Part shown: piece after piece, positions 21,123-30,484 of the stretch | Position numbering within the stretch: position 1 is the first letter of the stretch | How the letters are laid out: each line of letters begins with the position of its first letter | NCBI GenBank assembly: GCA_905250885.1 | Contig: CAJNOQ010001042.1 | Coordinates: 1 to 36,798 of the forward strand | Length of the DNA: 36,798 bases | From: Didymodactylos carnosus | Lineage: Eukaryota > Rotifera > Eurotatoria > Philodinida > Philodinidae | Reading direction: 5' to 3' | Position numbers and translations under genes: made by a program | The notes under the pieces: model-generated | The model's database searches: none | Seen by the model: the letters and a program-made list of their open reading frames with translations, nothing else | Told to the model about the DNA's origin: nothing

Positions 21123-22630
21123 AAAAATTTTATTTTTTCATATTTTGCAACAATCATGTTTTGGAAACAGTAGTTTCGAAGCATTCAGAAATATTGCATA
21201 TGTCGGTCAAAAATTTTTGAAATTTTGACATTTCAAAAACAAAAAAAATTTTTTTCCGAATGTCAAAATACGAGCAAAATAAATATGAGAAAAATACGCT
21301 AAATTCTGGTGGTTTGCTCAGTTTCTAGAAATTATATAGTTCTTACGTCACAATACTTGGGTGAAACTAAATTCATTCAACACCGCGAGAAAGAGCACTC
21401 TGAATTGTACTAAAAAAGTTGCATCAACGATTTGTTTCGTGTGAACAATCATAGAAACTATCAAAGTCTCTTTTAGAACAGTGCGTTAGAAAGTTGGATC
21501 TGCTGAAGCTTCGCAGTATTATTAGTTTAATTTTTCATATCTAAATTTAAGATCAAATATCATTGTAAATTTTATGTTCGAGAGAACTGAACAGGGAATC
21601 TTTTAAAAAAACGTTCAAGTGTAAGCAATGAAAACTAAAAGAGATATTGACGAAATACTGAGATCATCATTTAATCTGGACCACCCGATAATTATTTTTT
21701 ACTTTAGTTGTTCTTTCCCATTCGTTTTCGCATTAGCTGAGAATATCGTAGAATAATAACACAAAAATTCACTATTTATATTTGTCCTTTTCTTTTCATA
21801 TGTTCTTATATATACTATTGTAAATTCCACACTTTTGAATAATGTGCCTTGTACATCGTGATGAGTACTGTCAAATGAAACTATTTTCAAGCTTATCGGT
21901 TCGGCTGATTGAAAGAACACGCATTTTCAACTTTATATAAGTTTTTTGGTAGGTGATTCCTGCAACATGCGAACAAGACCATTAGTCACTTACTGGAAGC
22001 GTGTAACAGAATACGTACAATCAGTTTTTCTATTCGGTTGTGCCACGCTCATAGCTGATAGCAAATTTTTTAATTCTTTTTAAGGTTAATAAAAATAGAT
22101 AAAAGCGTTTCTTCATACTATCAACTGGTGAGCCATATCAGCACTGATCAGCTGCATAATTTTTGATGCCTGCGCGGTGATCGTGCAGAGACAAAGTGAA
22201 ATGTAGCCGCGCTGCAGTTTGCAGGTTAGAAAAAAACTTTTTGTCCTGTACAGGCAGGGAGTGCGGGTAAAAACTTCTGCACTGCCCTGCCCCGCAGGTG
22301 GACCCTAAGGCAGGTAAGGTTAAATTGTAAGGTTTAACAATTTTAATTTTAATAAAATAATTGAATTTCTCTTTCTGTTGGCATCGGATTTGTATTTTTG
22401 TTGTTTTATGCTCACGTCAATTCTTCTATGTAGAAGAAAAATGTTCGCGCATTATAATAGAGAGATTTGTGCTAAATTTATGCATGTGCGTATTATCAAA
22501 TATTTGATTATCATCTTTGCTATTGAAGCAAGATTAATTTTTTCTTTTTCTAATTTTGGTATTTATTAACCAATTCTTAAAACAATAATTTCTTGAATAG
22601 CACAAAAAAAGGAAGGCTATGCATATTAAT
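21123..22630. other. Non-coding stretch, with a GC-rich patch at 22.15-22.33 kb
   Basis: No gene recognised. Around 22150-22320 there is a locally GC-rich patch with words such as CTGCACTGCCCTGCCCCGCA and GTACAGGCAGGGAGTGCGGG in opposing orientations. It hints at another word-type element, but no ends or duplication could be fixed. Confidence 0.35.
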
Positions 22631-22644
22631 ATTTCGCAGCACTT

Positions 22645-23425
22645 TCGTCACCATATCCTTTCATTATCGGGTAACGCTGAACTTTCGTCACATGACGAAA
22701 GTTCCATTTTCAGTGACAAAAGTTTAACTATGTTTAGATAGTGGCTACGAAAGTTAACCTCTTATGTGACGAAAGTATCTGTTTTTTCTGGCATGGCACT
22801 TTCGTCACACGTTGCATGAAACGGTTGCGATGAAATCAAGGTTGTAGTGCAAAGTTTATTAATCCAAACTGGGATAACAACTTCTTGCGTTTTCCTTTAC
22901 AAACATTGCATTTTCTTAGCGATACGCACAAAAAAAAACATTTTAAGTCTTTTTCTAAAGTTAAAGTATCAAAATCAAGCGTCTGTTGCCTTTAGGAGTA
23001 GTTCAGTCTGGATTAGTCCACACTGTAGCTAGTAGCGTAACGAGAAAAACGACGGTAGTACGGCGGCGCCGTAGTTTTTTTCAAACATCTGTTTAGGGTA
23101 GTGTAAGTTTTTTTTACCCGATTTTATACTTTTTCTCGGTGATACGACGCCGCCGTACTGTGGTTACGCCATTAACTGTCGCAGTCAAATTGGAGTAGTT
23201 CAAATACAAGCAGTTCTTTTACAGTCAATACGAATAGTGTATAAACGTGAAAAAACGGCAAAATAAAGCGTTGTTGTGCACATGTTATAACGCGTTATTT
23301 GCCTTTATTAGTGTGACGAAAGTTGTAGGTATGTTAGTTGGTTACAAAAATTCACCACTTTTGTGACCAAAGTGTGAGGTGGTACTCCCTCAAAAATGGT
23401 ATTCGTTACATGTAACGAAAGTACT
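22645..23425. repeat. ACTTTCGTCAC word array, split by a nested element
   Basis: The word ACTTTCGTCAC or its complement GTGACGAAAGT recurs in both orientations at about 22650-22810 and again at about 23310-23420 (ACGAAAGTTG, CTTTTGTGACC, GTAACGAAAGT). The intervening unique sequence includes the 145-bp hAT element at 23030-23174. The array resembles the subterminal regions of the other word-filled elements, with possible ends CAGCACTTTCGT and TAGTACTTTCGT. I could not find a matching flanking duplication, so the outer boundaries are uncertain. Confidence 0.55.
23030..23174. mobile_element. Small hAT-type element with GTACGGCGGCG core repeats
   Basis: The ends TAGTAGCGTAAC and (reverse complement of the right) TAATGGCGTAAC are inverted repeats, followed inward by GTACGGCGGCGCCGTA and GTACGGCGGCGTCGTA. 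The flanks ACTGTAGC (23022-23029) and ACTGTCGC (23175-23182) match at 7 of 8 positions, so an hAT-type 8-bp duplication is likely. Length is 145 bp, non-coding. It lies inside the ACTTTCGTCAC word array. Confidence 0.8.
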
Positions 23426-23562
23426 ATCACCCACATTAATCATTTATACGATAATTAAAAATTTCCTGCAGTTCTATATTGTTTAATATCTTTTCCATGT
23501 GTCGATAAGAGAAAAAGTGATTCTACATTAATATAAATCTCCCTTGCTTTCGTTTATCTAAC

Positions 23563-23570
23563 CTATAAAA
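23563..23570 (+). promoter_or_regulatory. TATA-box-like CTATAAAA
   Basis: CTATAAAATAG lies 63 bases upstream of the first in-frame ATG (23626) of the 7-TM gene. Position and sequence fit a TATA box, but nothing else in the sequence confirms the transcription start. Confidence 0.4.
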
Positions 23571-23625
23571 TAGATGAGTATGTGTCAACGTACTCTACAT
23601 TACATTCTTTATTAATAACAGGAAA

Positions 23626-24630
23626 ATGATCTTCATCTATATATATATATATATTGCAAACGTGCAGATGTTTTTTACATTCATCTCTTCTTTTCTCCGT
23701 TCTATTAATAAACTATATAATAGTAACGTTGTTTTTCATTCTTGTTCTTCTTGTATGCTGTCCTTGAAAGACAAAAGACAAATGTTAAATAAAAACATGG
23801 TACTTTTGAAATCATATCCATACTATTCTTACTCACCGAATAAACCAGTATCAATTGTTTCTACTGTTATTATTGGTCTGTCATTAGTGGGATGGATCGT
23901 TCAGTCAATTCAGTCAAAATTTAAATCTACTCGAATCATCATCATTGTCATTATCTTACATTTAACGATATTTATTGATTCCATTCTACGAGCTACTTCA
24001 CTAGATACTGTGCGAATTACTCAAAGAGAATATGTTATATCAACAATTCTACTCGGATTAGGACAACATTTACTCATTGTTTCGAACTATTTTTTCCTAG
24101 TCGAATGGATTATTTTGTTCAAATCATCGACAAAACTCACGCGCACTATTCCTATTGTGATTATTCTACTTATTATTATATCTGTTGTACTCCTCGCACT
24201 AGCTAGCATATTGTCATTCAATTCTGAAAAAGTTGATACTAGCGTTTACATTCGTCAAACATCGTGCATTATTACTTTATGTATGGTTGTCAGTTTCTAC
24301 GTCATCTGGTTCCACATTTATAAACGATTTTATTTATCATCAAAAAATTCAAAACTGTGGACTCTTACACGAGCAACTTTCCTACTTTCGATGAACAGTT
24401 TATTAGCTCTAATTGTGACTAGTTATCTTATTTTATTTTCGATACCAGCAGTGTGGAATGCATTGAGTCAAAGCGAGTTGTGGTTCTATTTCTTTCATTT
24501 AGGACCAATTATTCTCTCTCAGTGGATGTGGACGTTGAATTATCCCAAACGTAGCTTACCGAAACGACGAATAATCGATAGAGATAATATTCACACACTG
24601 AGCATGAGAAAGGCATTGATGGATATTTAG
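23626..24630 (+). CDS. Seven-transmembrane protein, RTA1-like
   Basis: Open frame of up to 334 residues. The first 57 are unlikely to be translated: they run through a TA microsatellite. The ATG at 23797 (residue 58) comes just before SYPYYSYSPNKP, which looks like the Y-x-Y-x-P start of fungal RTA1-type proteins. Seven hydrophobic helices follow at about 74-97, 103-125, 135-163, 174-197, 208-230, 248-273 and 283-304. The last helix begins with E284 and FYFF and ends in NYPKRSLP, resembling the conserved E..fY...hP..L of that family. RTA1-like proteins are mostly fungal and are linked to lipid translocation and sterol/azole resistance. Function here is inferred, and a generic 7-TM receptor is the alternative. 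The tail is basic. A single-exon structure in an intron-bearing genome would suit acquired DNA. Confidence 0.7.
   Translation: MIFIYIYIYIANVQMFFTFISSFLRSINKLYNSNVVFHSCSSCMLSLKDKRQMLNKNMVLLKSYPYYSYSPNKPVSIVSTVIIGLSLVGWIVQSIQSKFKSTRIIIIVIILHLTIFIDSILRATSLDTVRITQREYVISTILLGLGQHLLIVSNYFFLVEWIILFKSSTKLTRTIPIVIILLIIISVVLLALASILSFNSEKVDTSVYIRQTSCIITLCMVVSFYVIWFHIYKRFYLSSKNSKLWTLTRATFLLSMNSLLALIVTSYLILFSIPAVWNALSQSELWFYFFHLGPIILSQWMWTLNYPKRSLPKRRIIDRDNIHTLSMRKALMDI
23638..23654 (+). repeat. (TA)n microsatellite
   Basis: Run of TA dinucleotides. If translation starts at 23626 this run encodes an odd IYIYIYIYI stretch, one reason to prefer a later start codon. Confidence 0.7.
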
Positions 24631-25201
24631 TAAAAAATTATTATTTTGTAACATTTATTGTTCAGATAACAGTCAGTTACAACCGATTCATCTATAGAAT
24701 TAGGATTTCATTCTGTTAAACAATGGGAAGATTTTAGAAAATCTAGCACTGTAGAATATTAGGTAGAATAATCTAGTTGGATACTGATATACTTGTTTTA
24801 CAACTCTCTAGTAAAATATTTATTGTTTTTTGAAGAAAACTTAGGGAAGCAGTATTGAAATGAGGTATTATTTACTGCTGCAACAGTATAATCTCTCAAC
24901 TGATTTCCGCCATCAGTAGGCTCAAAACGAATCAACTTGATTTACGAAGCATTGAGATTACAGAAACGGAGCAATGATGATTCGAATAATGGATGACTAC
25001 CTCGTCATCTACTCTGATTCTCGAGTCTGAGTCAGAACTTCTTGTATCAGTTTCTTTCGAAAGTTGGGTAAACAAACAACCGCGTGTGGTATTGCGCAAT
25101 CTGTTCTACAAATTGCTTTAAAAGTACTTTGAAGCAGCTGAAGTGTATGCATGCAAATTTTTTCTAAGCATACGATATTGTTCTCATTTTTCATGGCCAA
25201 C
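24631..25201. other. Non-coding gap between RTA1-like gene and RNA-ligase pseudogene
   Basis: No gene recognised. A minus-strand open frame at about 25009-25203 has no motif. Confidence 0.3.
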
Positions 25202-26287
25202 ATGATTGTTTATCCACCAACAAAATAATTTCGACAGATAATTGCTGATGTGATCTGTCAAACACGTCATGGCGACGAAGATCACAATAAGTAACTGCCT
25301 GTATTCAAATTCATCGGCACTATCAAATTACACGGCATCAATGCGGCCGTTGGTTATCATCGAGACTCGGGCACTGGTGTCAATCGCGTAATCACACCGA
25401 CGAAAGACAATTTCGGTTTTGCTCAATATATGGAGTCGTTGGCGGACAAGTTTTTCTACGAATGTATTCTTTCTCATTGCTCAACTATTCGAAAATATTA
25501 CGAGCGCGGCAGCAGTATTGCCATCTTTGGTGAATGGTGTAGTGGGAATATTCAAACGAACGTTGCTCTTTCTGGTCTCACGAAAATGTTTGTCATCTTC
25601 GAAGTAAACGTTATCGATCAGACGGTGACGAGGATTCAGGCCGTAACTACTAATGCCAATGAAGATAGTCTGAACCAACAGCAAACAAATATGAATGAAT
25701 TTTGGCTCGAACTGAAAGAATGGGTAGATATCAAATGACACGAACATCTGATATACAATATTTATGATTTTCCTATTTATAAAATTGACATTGACTTCAT
25801 CCACCCCCGAACTTTCCCTGGACGCACTGGACGAGACCATCGAAAAAGTGGAACGATGATATCCTGTTGATGACTATTTCAAGCAGGTCGGTATTGATGA
25901 AGATATCGTGTGGACCGAGTGGGCTCAGACAGGAAGCCATTTCTTCTTCAAAGTCAAAGGTCAAATGCATTCAGTATTCAAAGCCAAAGCACTGATATCT
26001 GTTCGCCCGATAAAGTTGGCTAACGTGCAGGAGTTTATCGAATACAGAAAATACAATGTGTTATGCGTGAACAATCGTTGTCGAAATCGTTGTTGATCAA
26101 AACGAAAAAGATGAGCACATTTCTTAGATGGCTCACGGAAGATATTATCAAAAAAGAAAACGTTACTACGGACGAAGCCCACATCAGCTCGAAGGAGATG
26201 ATCCGTGCTATGGAGGTATGGTTCACCGAAGATCGAAAAGCAAAAGGTAGACAAAGAAGATCTGGAAAATCTCGCGATACGAAGTAG
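25202..26287 (+). pseudogene. RNA ligase (Rnl2-like) pseudogene
   Basis: A broken copy of a gene for an ATP-dependent RNA ligase of the covalent nucleotidyltransferase superfamily, which seals RNA ends through a lysine-AMP intermediate. Reading from the ATG at 25202, the nucleotidyl-acceptor motif I is seen as FIGTIKLHGIN, with the catalytic lysine at codon 42. Motif IIIa-like FGEWCSGNIQ...MFVIFE follows at about codons 110-135, and motif V-like FFKVKGQMHS near 25945-25975, then a helical C-terminal domain ending at TAG 26285-26287. Damage: in-frame stops at 25226, 25292, 25736 and 25857, a frame change in the CCCCC run near 25804-25808, and a second near 26055-26063. Length (about 360 codon equivalents) matches a full-size Rnl2-type ligase, so it decayed in place rather than being truncated. 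The catalytic signature still being readable suggests fairly recent loss. Confidence 0.85.
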
Positions 26288-26780
26288 ATATAATTCCAGT
26301 GTGATTTACTCGGTAGGTTTTTTCTATATTCATTCTTTGTCTCAATTTTATGATAATGTGATGATATTCATGACACTTCTTCAATCTAGTCGAACATGTT
26401 GGTGATATTCAGTTGTCTGTCATTTAATCGAGATCTTTTTTAATAAAAAAGGTAGCAAAGATTCATTCTTGCTATTTTCGCTTGATAGAATAAAGCGAAC
26501 TGTTGGTAACTGTATCGGCTCATTGAACAACTGTACCTAGGTGAATGACCCACGATTGCAAACAATCATGCCCAGAGAACAACGGCGGTCCTTTCAAATC
26601 ATTATAAATGCTGAATTATGATTCCTCACGAGCGCCATCTATGGTGTTCGTGAACAATTGCTGCTTACGCCCACCACGAATTAAGGAGACGCATACATGA
26701 CGCTTCTAAGCAATCGTAAGTCGCCGTATGCAGCAGCAGTAAACGACTTTCGTAAGTAGTAGCTGTTATCCAGCGCATTT
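26288..26780. other. Non-coding stretch
   Basis: No gene recognised. Composition becomes more balanced towards 26600-26780, just before the next coding-like patch. Confidence 0.3.
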
Positions 26781-26782
26781 GC

Positions 26783-27382
26783 AATGGTTGTGCAGAAAGT
26801 CGAAAGCAAAAATTCAAAAAATGGAGTGGTCAACTTTCCAGAACCAAAACTAGTTCGAAAAGGTTACGGAGCCGGATCAGAACATGTGAGTTTGTCGATC
26901 TCTATTCATGACGCTTTATTATGAATTCTGTTCACCTAGTAAACTCTTTTATTGCATGTGCTTCATTTCTTATCTATATGATTATAATAAATCGTGAGAA
27001 AAATATTGTCTTGGAAGATATAGCTGACGTAAAATATACACAGTTAGCCCGTCTCTAAAAGGTATTTATTTATAAAACCTGAAGGTTTTAAATGTTATAT
27101 AAGAGCCCTTAACGATAAGTCCCGACCTATTACCGTATAATGCTTATAAATACTCGATAGTGTCTACTACAAACTCACACAACCACGAGCTCCGGTCGTC
27201 TTTTCGTTCTTTTACAAGAGATCACGCTGTGAGAGGCCAAATCATCGATCTGTACAAGTTGGAAGACGATTTTCGACCGGAAAATGAGGCGAATATTTCT
27301 CCCCCAATGATATTGCTGAAGTAGACCGAGTGTACTATCATGAGGCTGGAGTTCTATTAACGGGAGAAGTGCGGTAGGAGAC
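26783..27382 (+). pseudogene. Coding-like scraps, possibly a broken gene
   Basis: An ATG at about 26783 opens a frame MVVQKVESKNSKNG...RKGYGAGSEH that runs directly into a good donor, CAT|GTGAGT, at about 26887. No partner exon with matching phase is clear. From about 27159 a second patch reads DSVYYKLTQPRAPVV...QIIDLYKLEDDFRPENEAN, and after a one-base shift near 27305 it continues NDIAEVDRVYYHEAGVLLTG to a stop at 27374-27376. The frame change and lack of a joining exon suggest a decayed gene. I recognise no family for either part and cannot show that they belong together. Confidence 0.3.
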
Positions 27383-27982
27383 ATTGAGAATGTATCGCCT
27401 TATCGTATCTTATCTTAGTTTACATTATGTTATGTTACTTAACATGTTTTAAGGTGAAAAGCTCTCTCTCCTTACTGTAAAAGTTCGTTCGATTTAAAAG
27501 AATTATCGGAGAAGGAGAATTTCCTCCGCTGGGGAGGGGTAAAGCTTTAAGAAAAAAATTCTGCCGAAACTTAAAGGAGTCGCGAGTATTGCATAACATT
27601 TCTGTAACATATCCATCGACGTAGCACGTTCGACTTGATCAAACTTCTATAATTATTTTTATAAACTATAATTGAAGCGGGTCTTGAAGTAACAACTAAG
27701 TATTCTCCGTTTCGTAAAGGAATGAACTCGATCGATTTTTGAATATCTTTTGATAGAGATGAGATAGAGACCTGCGGTTTTCTTCATTCGAAAGGGTAGA
27801 CTTGGGCACATTTCATAAGCAAAAATGTTTGCAAATTATTGTGACTTAGAATAACCTTGAAATCCACTCAGAAATGATTTTTTTATTAGAAAAGAAACAA
27901 CAACAGCTAATCATGATGGTAAGTAGGCCAGTACTAGAAAAAAAGTAACGTTGTATTCCTCGCTTGAGCTCACAAAGTCCTT
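27383..27982. other. Non-coding stretch with a short TATCTTA repeat
   Basis: No gene recognised. CTTATCGTATCTTATCTTA at about 27399-27417 repeats the string at 6066. Confidence 0.3.
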
Positions 27983-28876
27983 CTAATGCAGCATACTATT
28001 GATTTTCGTTAATTCTTTATCACTGAAAATATTCATTGATGTGAAGCAATCCAAAAATTCTATAAATGTGTTCGAAACAAATCTGCAGTTGTAACCCAAA
28101 AAATCGCAAACAGTATTCCATGTTTTTTTCAAAACTGCCATATTAGCTGTGACTTGATGAGGTTCTTTCAACATATGTTGACGTATTGATGACCATAAGT
28201 CTTCACTGGTTTTTAATCTAAGTGGCTTTAGTTCATTTTCAAATCTCCCTATGTAGGAGAAAAGAAGAGTTAGTGACTGAATTATCGTTACTGGAGATGC
28301 TATCTAGCCCTTAGTGCTCTACTTGTTTAGACAAATTTACGAAAAGCTGAAGTGTCTCAGATCTGAAACTCGAGACGAACATTCTCCAAGCGAAACACAC
28401 GGTTTTGAATTCTCACTTACCACCTTCTTTTGTTGTACCACAAACAATATCTTTAATTGTTCGCCATCTGTCATTTAGCCAAGGGCAACATAGCAGACTC
28501 CTAGACTTCCGGACCCCATAAAGTCCATTGGACTCTGATGGACTCCTGAAGTCTAGAAGTTCGTAGAAGTGCTGGTATTGCATGAAGACCTATTACTACG
28601 TATCAACAATTACTACAACATCTCTAATAACATTGTCCGTAGTTCCTTTATTTTGACGCGTTTGTTTCCAATCTTGGCAAAGCTTTTAAATTTATCTTTC
28701 GCATTATATATTTTTGGTCATATGTAATAAACAAACAATAAAATATAGCACAGTTTTACGAAAATAAAATAAAATAAAAATATATAGTCTTGGGACTACA
28801 AGGGACTCCAATAGACTCCTGAACTCCGAGAGTCCAAGAGTCCGCTGTTCCCCCCTTGCATTTAGCTCATTAGTTT
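27983..28876 (-). pseudogene. Unrecognised gene, exon interrupted by an hAT insertion
   Basis: The last exon (28248-27983) reads GRFENELKPLRLKTSEDLW... to ...ELTKINSMLH and TAG. It is joined by a 172-bp intron with GTAAGT donor (after 28421) and CTACATAG acceptor to an exon reading ELNDRWRTIKDIVCGTTKEG; the codon split across the junction is consistent. Going upstream, this exon is cut at 28479 by the 379-bp hAT element 28480-28858. Removing the element and one copy of its duplicated CATTTAGC restores an open frame to 28876, where a second element begins. Beyond that element, 30063-30019 on the minus strand continues in the same frame (RLINTHKQILTIFIHQ), and possible frame-shifted parts lie at about 30090-30190. 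I recognise no family. The insertions should inactivate the gene unless the elements are spliced out. Confidence 0.5.
28480..28858. mobile_element. hAT-type CAAGGG element, GGACTCC words, inside an exon
   Basis: The left end CAAGGGCAACATAGCAGACT and the right end (reverse complement CAAGGGGGGAACAGCGGACT) are imperfect inverted repeats. The 8-bp duplication CATTTAGC is perfect (28472-28479 and 28859-28866). Both ends carry GGACTCC/AGTCC words in both orientations. The 379-bp interior includes AT-rich sequence with AAAATAAAATAAAAT repeats and no transposase. It belongs with 33369-33510, which shares both ends and words, and its ends resemble 11227-11357. Confidence 0.9.
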
Positions 28877-30018
28877 ACCCATGTGGAAATTTTATCGACT
28901 TTTCACGTGTGACGGATTTTGAAATGTCAGTTTGGACTTTCACGAAATTTTGTAGGTAAAGACAGCAAGTTTCACGACAGTTTGGTCGTGTTGTTGTAGC
29001 ATCACACGCGTGGCTACGCGTGAAAAATCTTCACACATGTACACAAGTGAGCAATCTTCACGCGTGATTACGTGTGGAAAAATCTTGACTATGCCGACCA
29101 TCTATAGTGAACTGACTATACATGGTCACCATGATCAAGGTATAATGCAGATTTCATCAATGCAACTTCATCTATAACTGTTTCCACGTGTGACCACTAG
29201 TTTCTAAAATATCACATTTTATATATATCACCGCAAAGTAAGAGTCGAATCAGGGTACTTTGAATTAGAAATCTACGATACTACTATTGAGCTAACTTGC
29301 CTGAGAAACTACTGAATAAATCTCATATTCATAGTTGTCGAATCAATCCTCACGAGTTACCACGTGTAAAAAAGTTCCCACGCGTGATTACTTGTGAACT
29401 TCCTAAATCTTTTTTCGTAGTTTCCAACTTTTCCAAACTTTTTTAGTTAATACTTCCTCCCGGGAACAAGATGATTCCCAGGCATATTCCTACAGCAAAT
29501 ACCTTCGGTCTACAGCAAAGGTTTTCATCTGTATGTATGTACAACTTTCGGCAGGTATAGGCCGCTCAATCTTCACGACATTTCGCAGCTGTAAAAGGTT
29601 TCTCACGTGGACGCGCGTGAAACGTAAGAATTTTGTCGCTTGGGGTTAAGCGTGAATATTATTCACGAAATGAGTTGCGTGAAAAACTGACGTGCGAATA
29701 AATGTTAAGATGTTTTTCACAATGAAATTGGTAGGAGACATTTTCACGTGTGTCCGCAAGTGATATTTTTTTACGGAAATTTTAACATGAGAAATTCACG
29801 TGTGGCCACTACACACTTCACGACTTTCACCTGTGATCACGTGCAAAAAATATGACGCGAAACGTTTTCTTAATCAGTTCACCCGTTATCACAAGTAGAA
29901 TATATTTTTCACGCGTGCTCACACACCATTTTTTACGATGTTCACGTGCGACCACAATTTATTTCACGATATTCACGCGTGTACACACCGCGGTACCTAC
30001 TAAAATTTCCCCATGGGT
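28877..30018. mobile_element. Word-filled element, CACGTG/ACGCGTG words
   Basis: The ends ACCCATGTGGAAATTTTA and (reverse complement of the right) ACCCATGGGGAAATTTTA match at 17 of 18 positions. Between them, 1142 bp carry at least a dozen degenerate copies of TTCACGCGTG or CACGTGTGACC in both orientations, spaced irregularly along the whole length. No flanking duplication could be recognised, so the superfamily is open. It starts 18 bp from the end of the preceding hAT element, and both lie in what looks like one interrupted exon. The plus-strand open frame through the right end is a by-product. Confidence 0.75.
29228..29302 (-). other. tRNA-like remnant (A and B box) inside the element
   Basis: On the minus strand TAGCTCAATAGTAG fits a Pol III A box (consensus TRGCNNARYNGG, one mismatch), and 30-40 bases downstream GATTCGACTC fits a B box (GGTTCGANTCC, two mismatches). 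The stems of a proper cloverleaf do not pair, so it is not a working tRNA gene. It could be a decayed tRNA, a SINE head, or chance. Confidence 0.3.
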
Positions 30019-30063
30019 GGTGTATGAAAATAGTAAGGATCTGTTTATGTGTATTGATCAACC

Positions 30064-30484
30064 GGTAACGATGTCACAAATATCATCATTGAAACCAGGA
30101 TGATCATTCAGAAAAGTAAACAACCATACCAAAATCTATTGTGTTGACTAAATCGACAGCAATATGATCAGTGTGGACTTTAGCGATTTAATAATTGAAT
30201 GATTGTTTCAGAATACCGTAGAAGTTATTTTATAACATAAAATTAGTTTCTTTACATGACCGGTCGATAAGAATGTGAGATCATCAACTATCATATGCTA
30301 CAGTAGTGGCTCAAAAAATGTATTTTCGACTTGTAATATCTGTGAAACAAACTAATTTTATAAACGAATTCGATGATAGCATGTGATCGCCTTCAAAAAA
30401 AAAAACTGATCGCCTATCAGTTTGAACACATGAAAAAAAATGAAAAAAACTGTCTGTTTCTGGAACTGTCTGGTGTTGTCAGAT
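30064..30484. other. 3' flank of the glycosidase-like gene, weak exon-like scraps
   Basis: Minus-strand frames at about 30090-30190 look protein-like (DHIAVDLVNTIDFGMVVYFSE) but end in stops, and they may belong to the broken gene downstream. ATAAAATTAGTTT near 30237 and its complement near 30345 form a short inverted repeat. Confidence 0.3.

Noticed and set aside
22150..22330. Possible further word-type element (CTGCCCTGCCC words)
   Set aside because: Words in opposing orientation are visible, but no terminal inverted repeat or 8-bp duplication could be found.
25481..26254. Minus-strand open frames opposite the RNA ligase copy
   Set aside because: They are antisense to a recognisable, though broken, plus-strand ligase reading and have no motif of their own.
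29852..30103. Plus-strand open frame of 83 codons
   Set aside because: It runs from repeat words of the CACGTG element across its right terminus into flank; the flank reads better on the minus strand.
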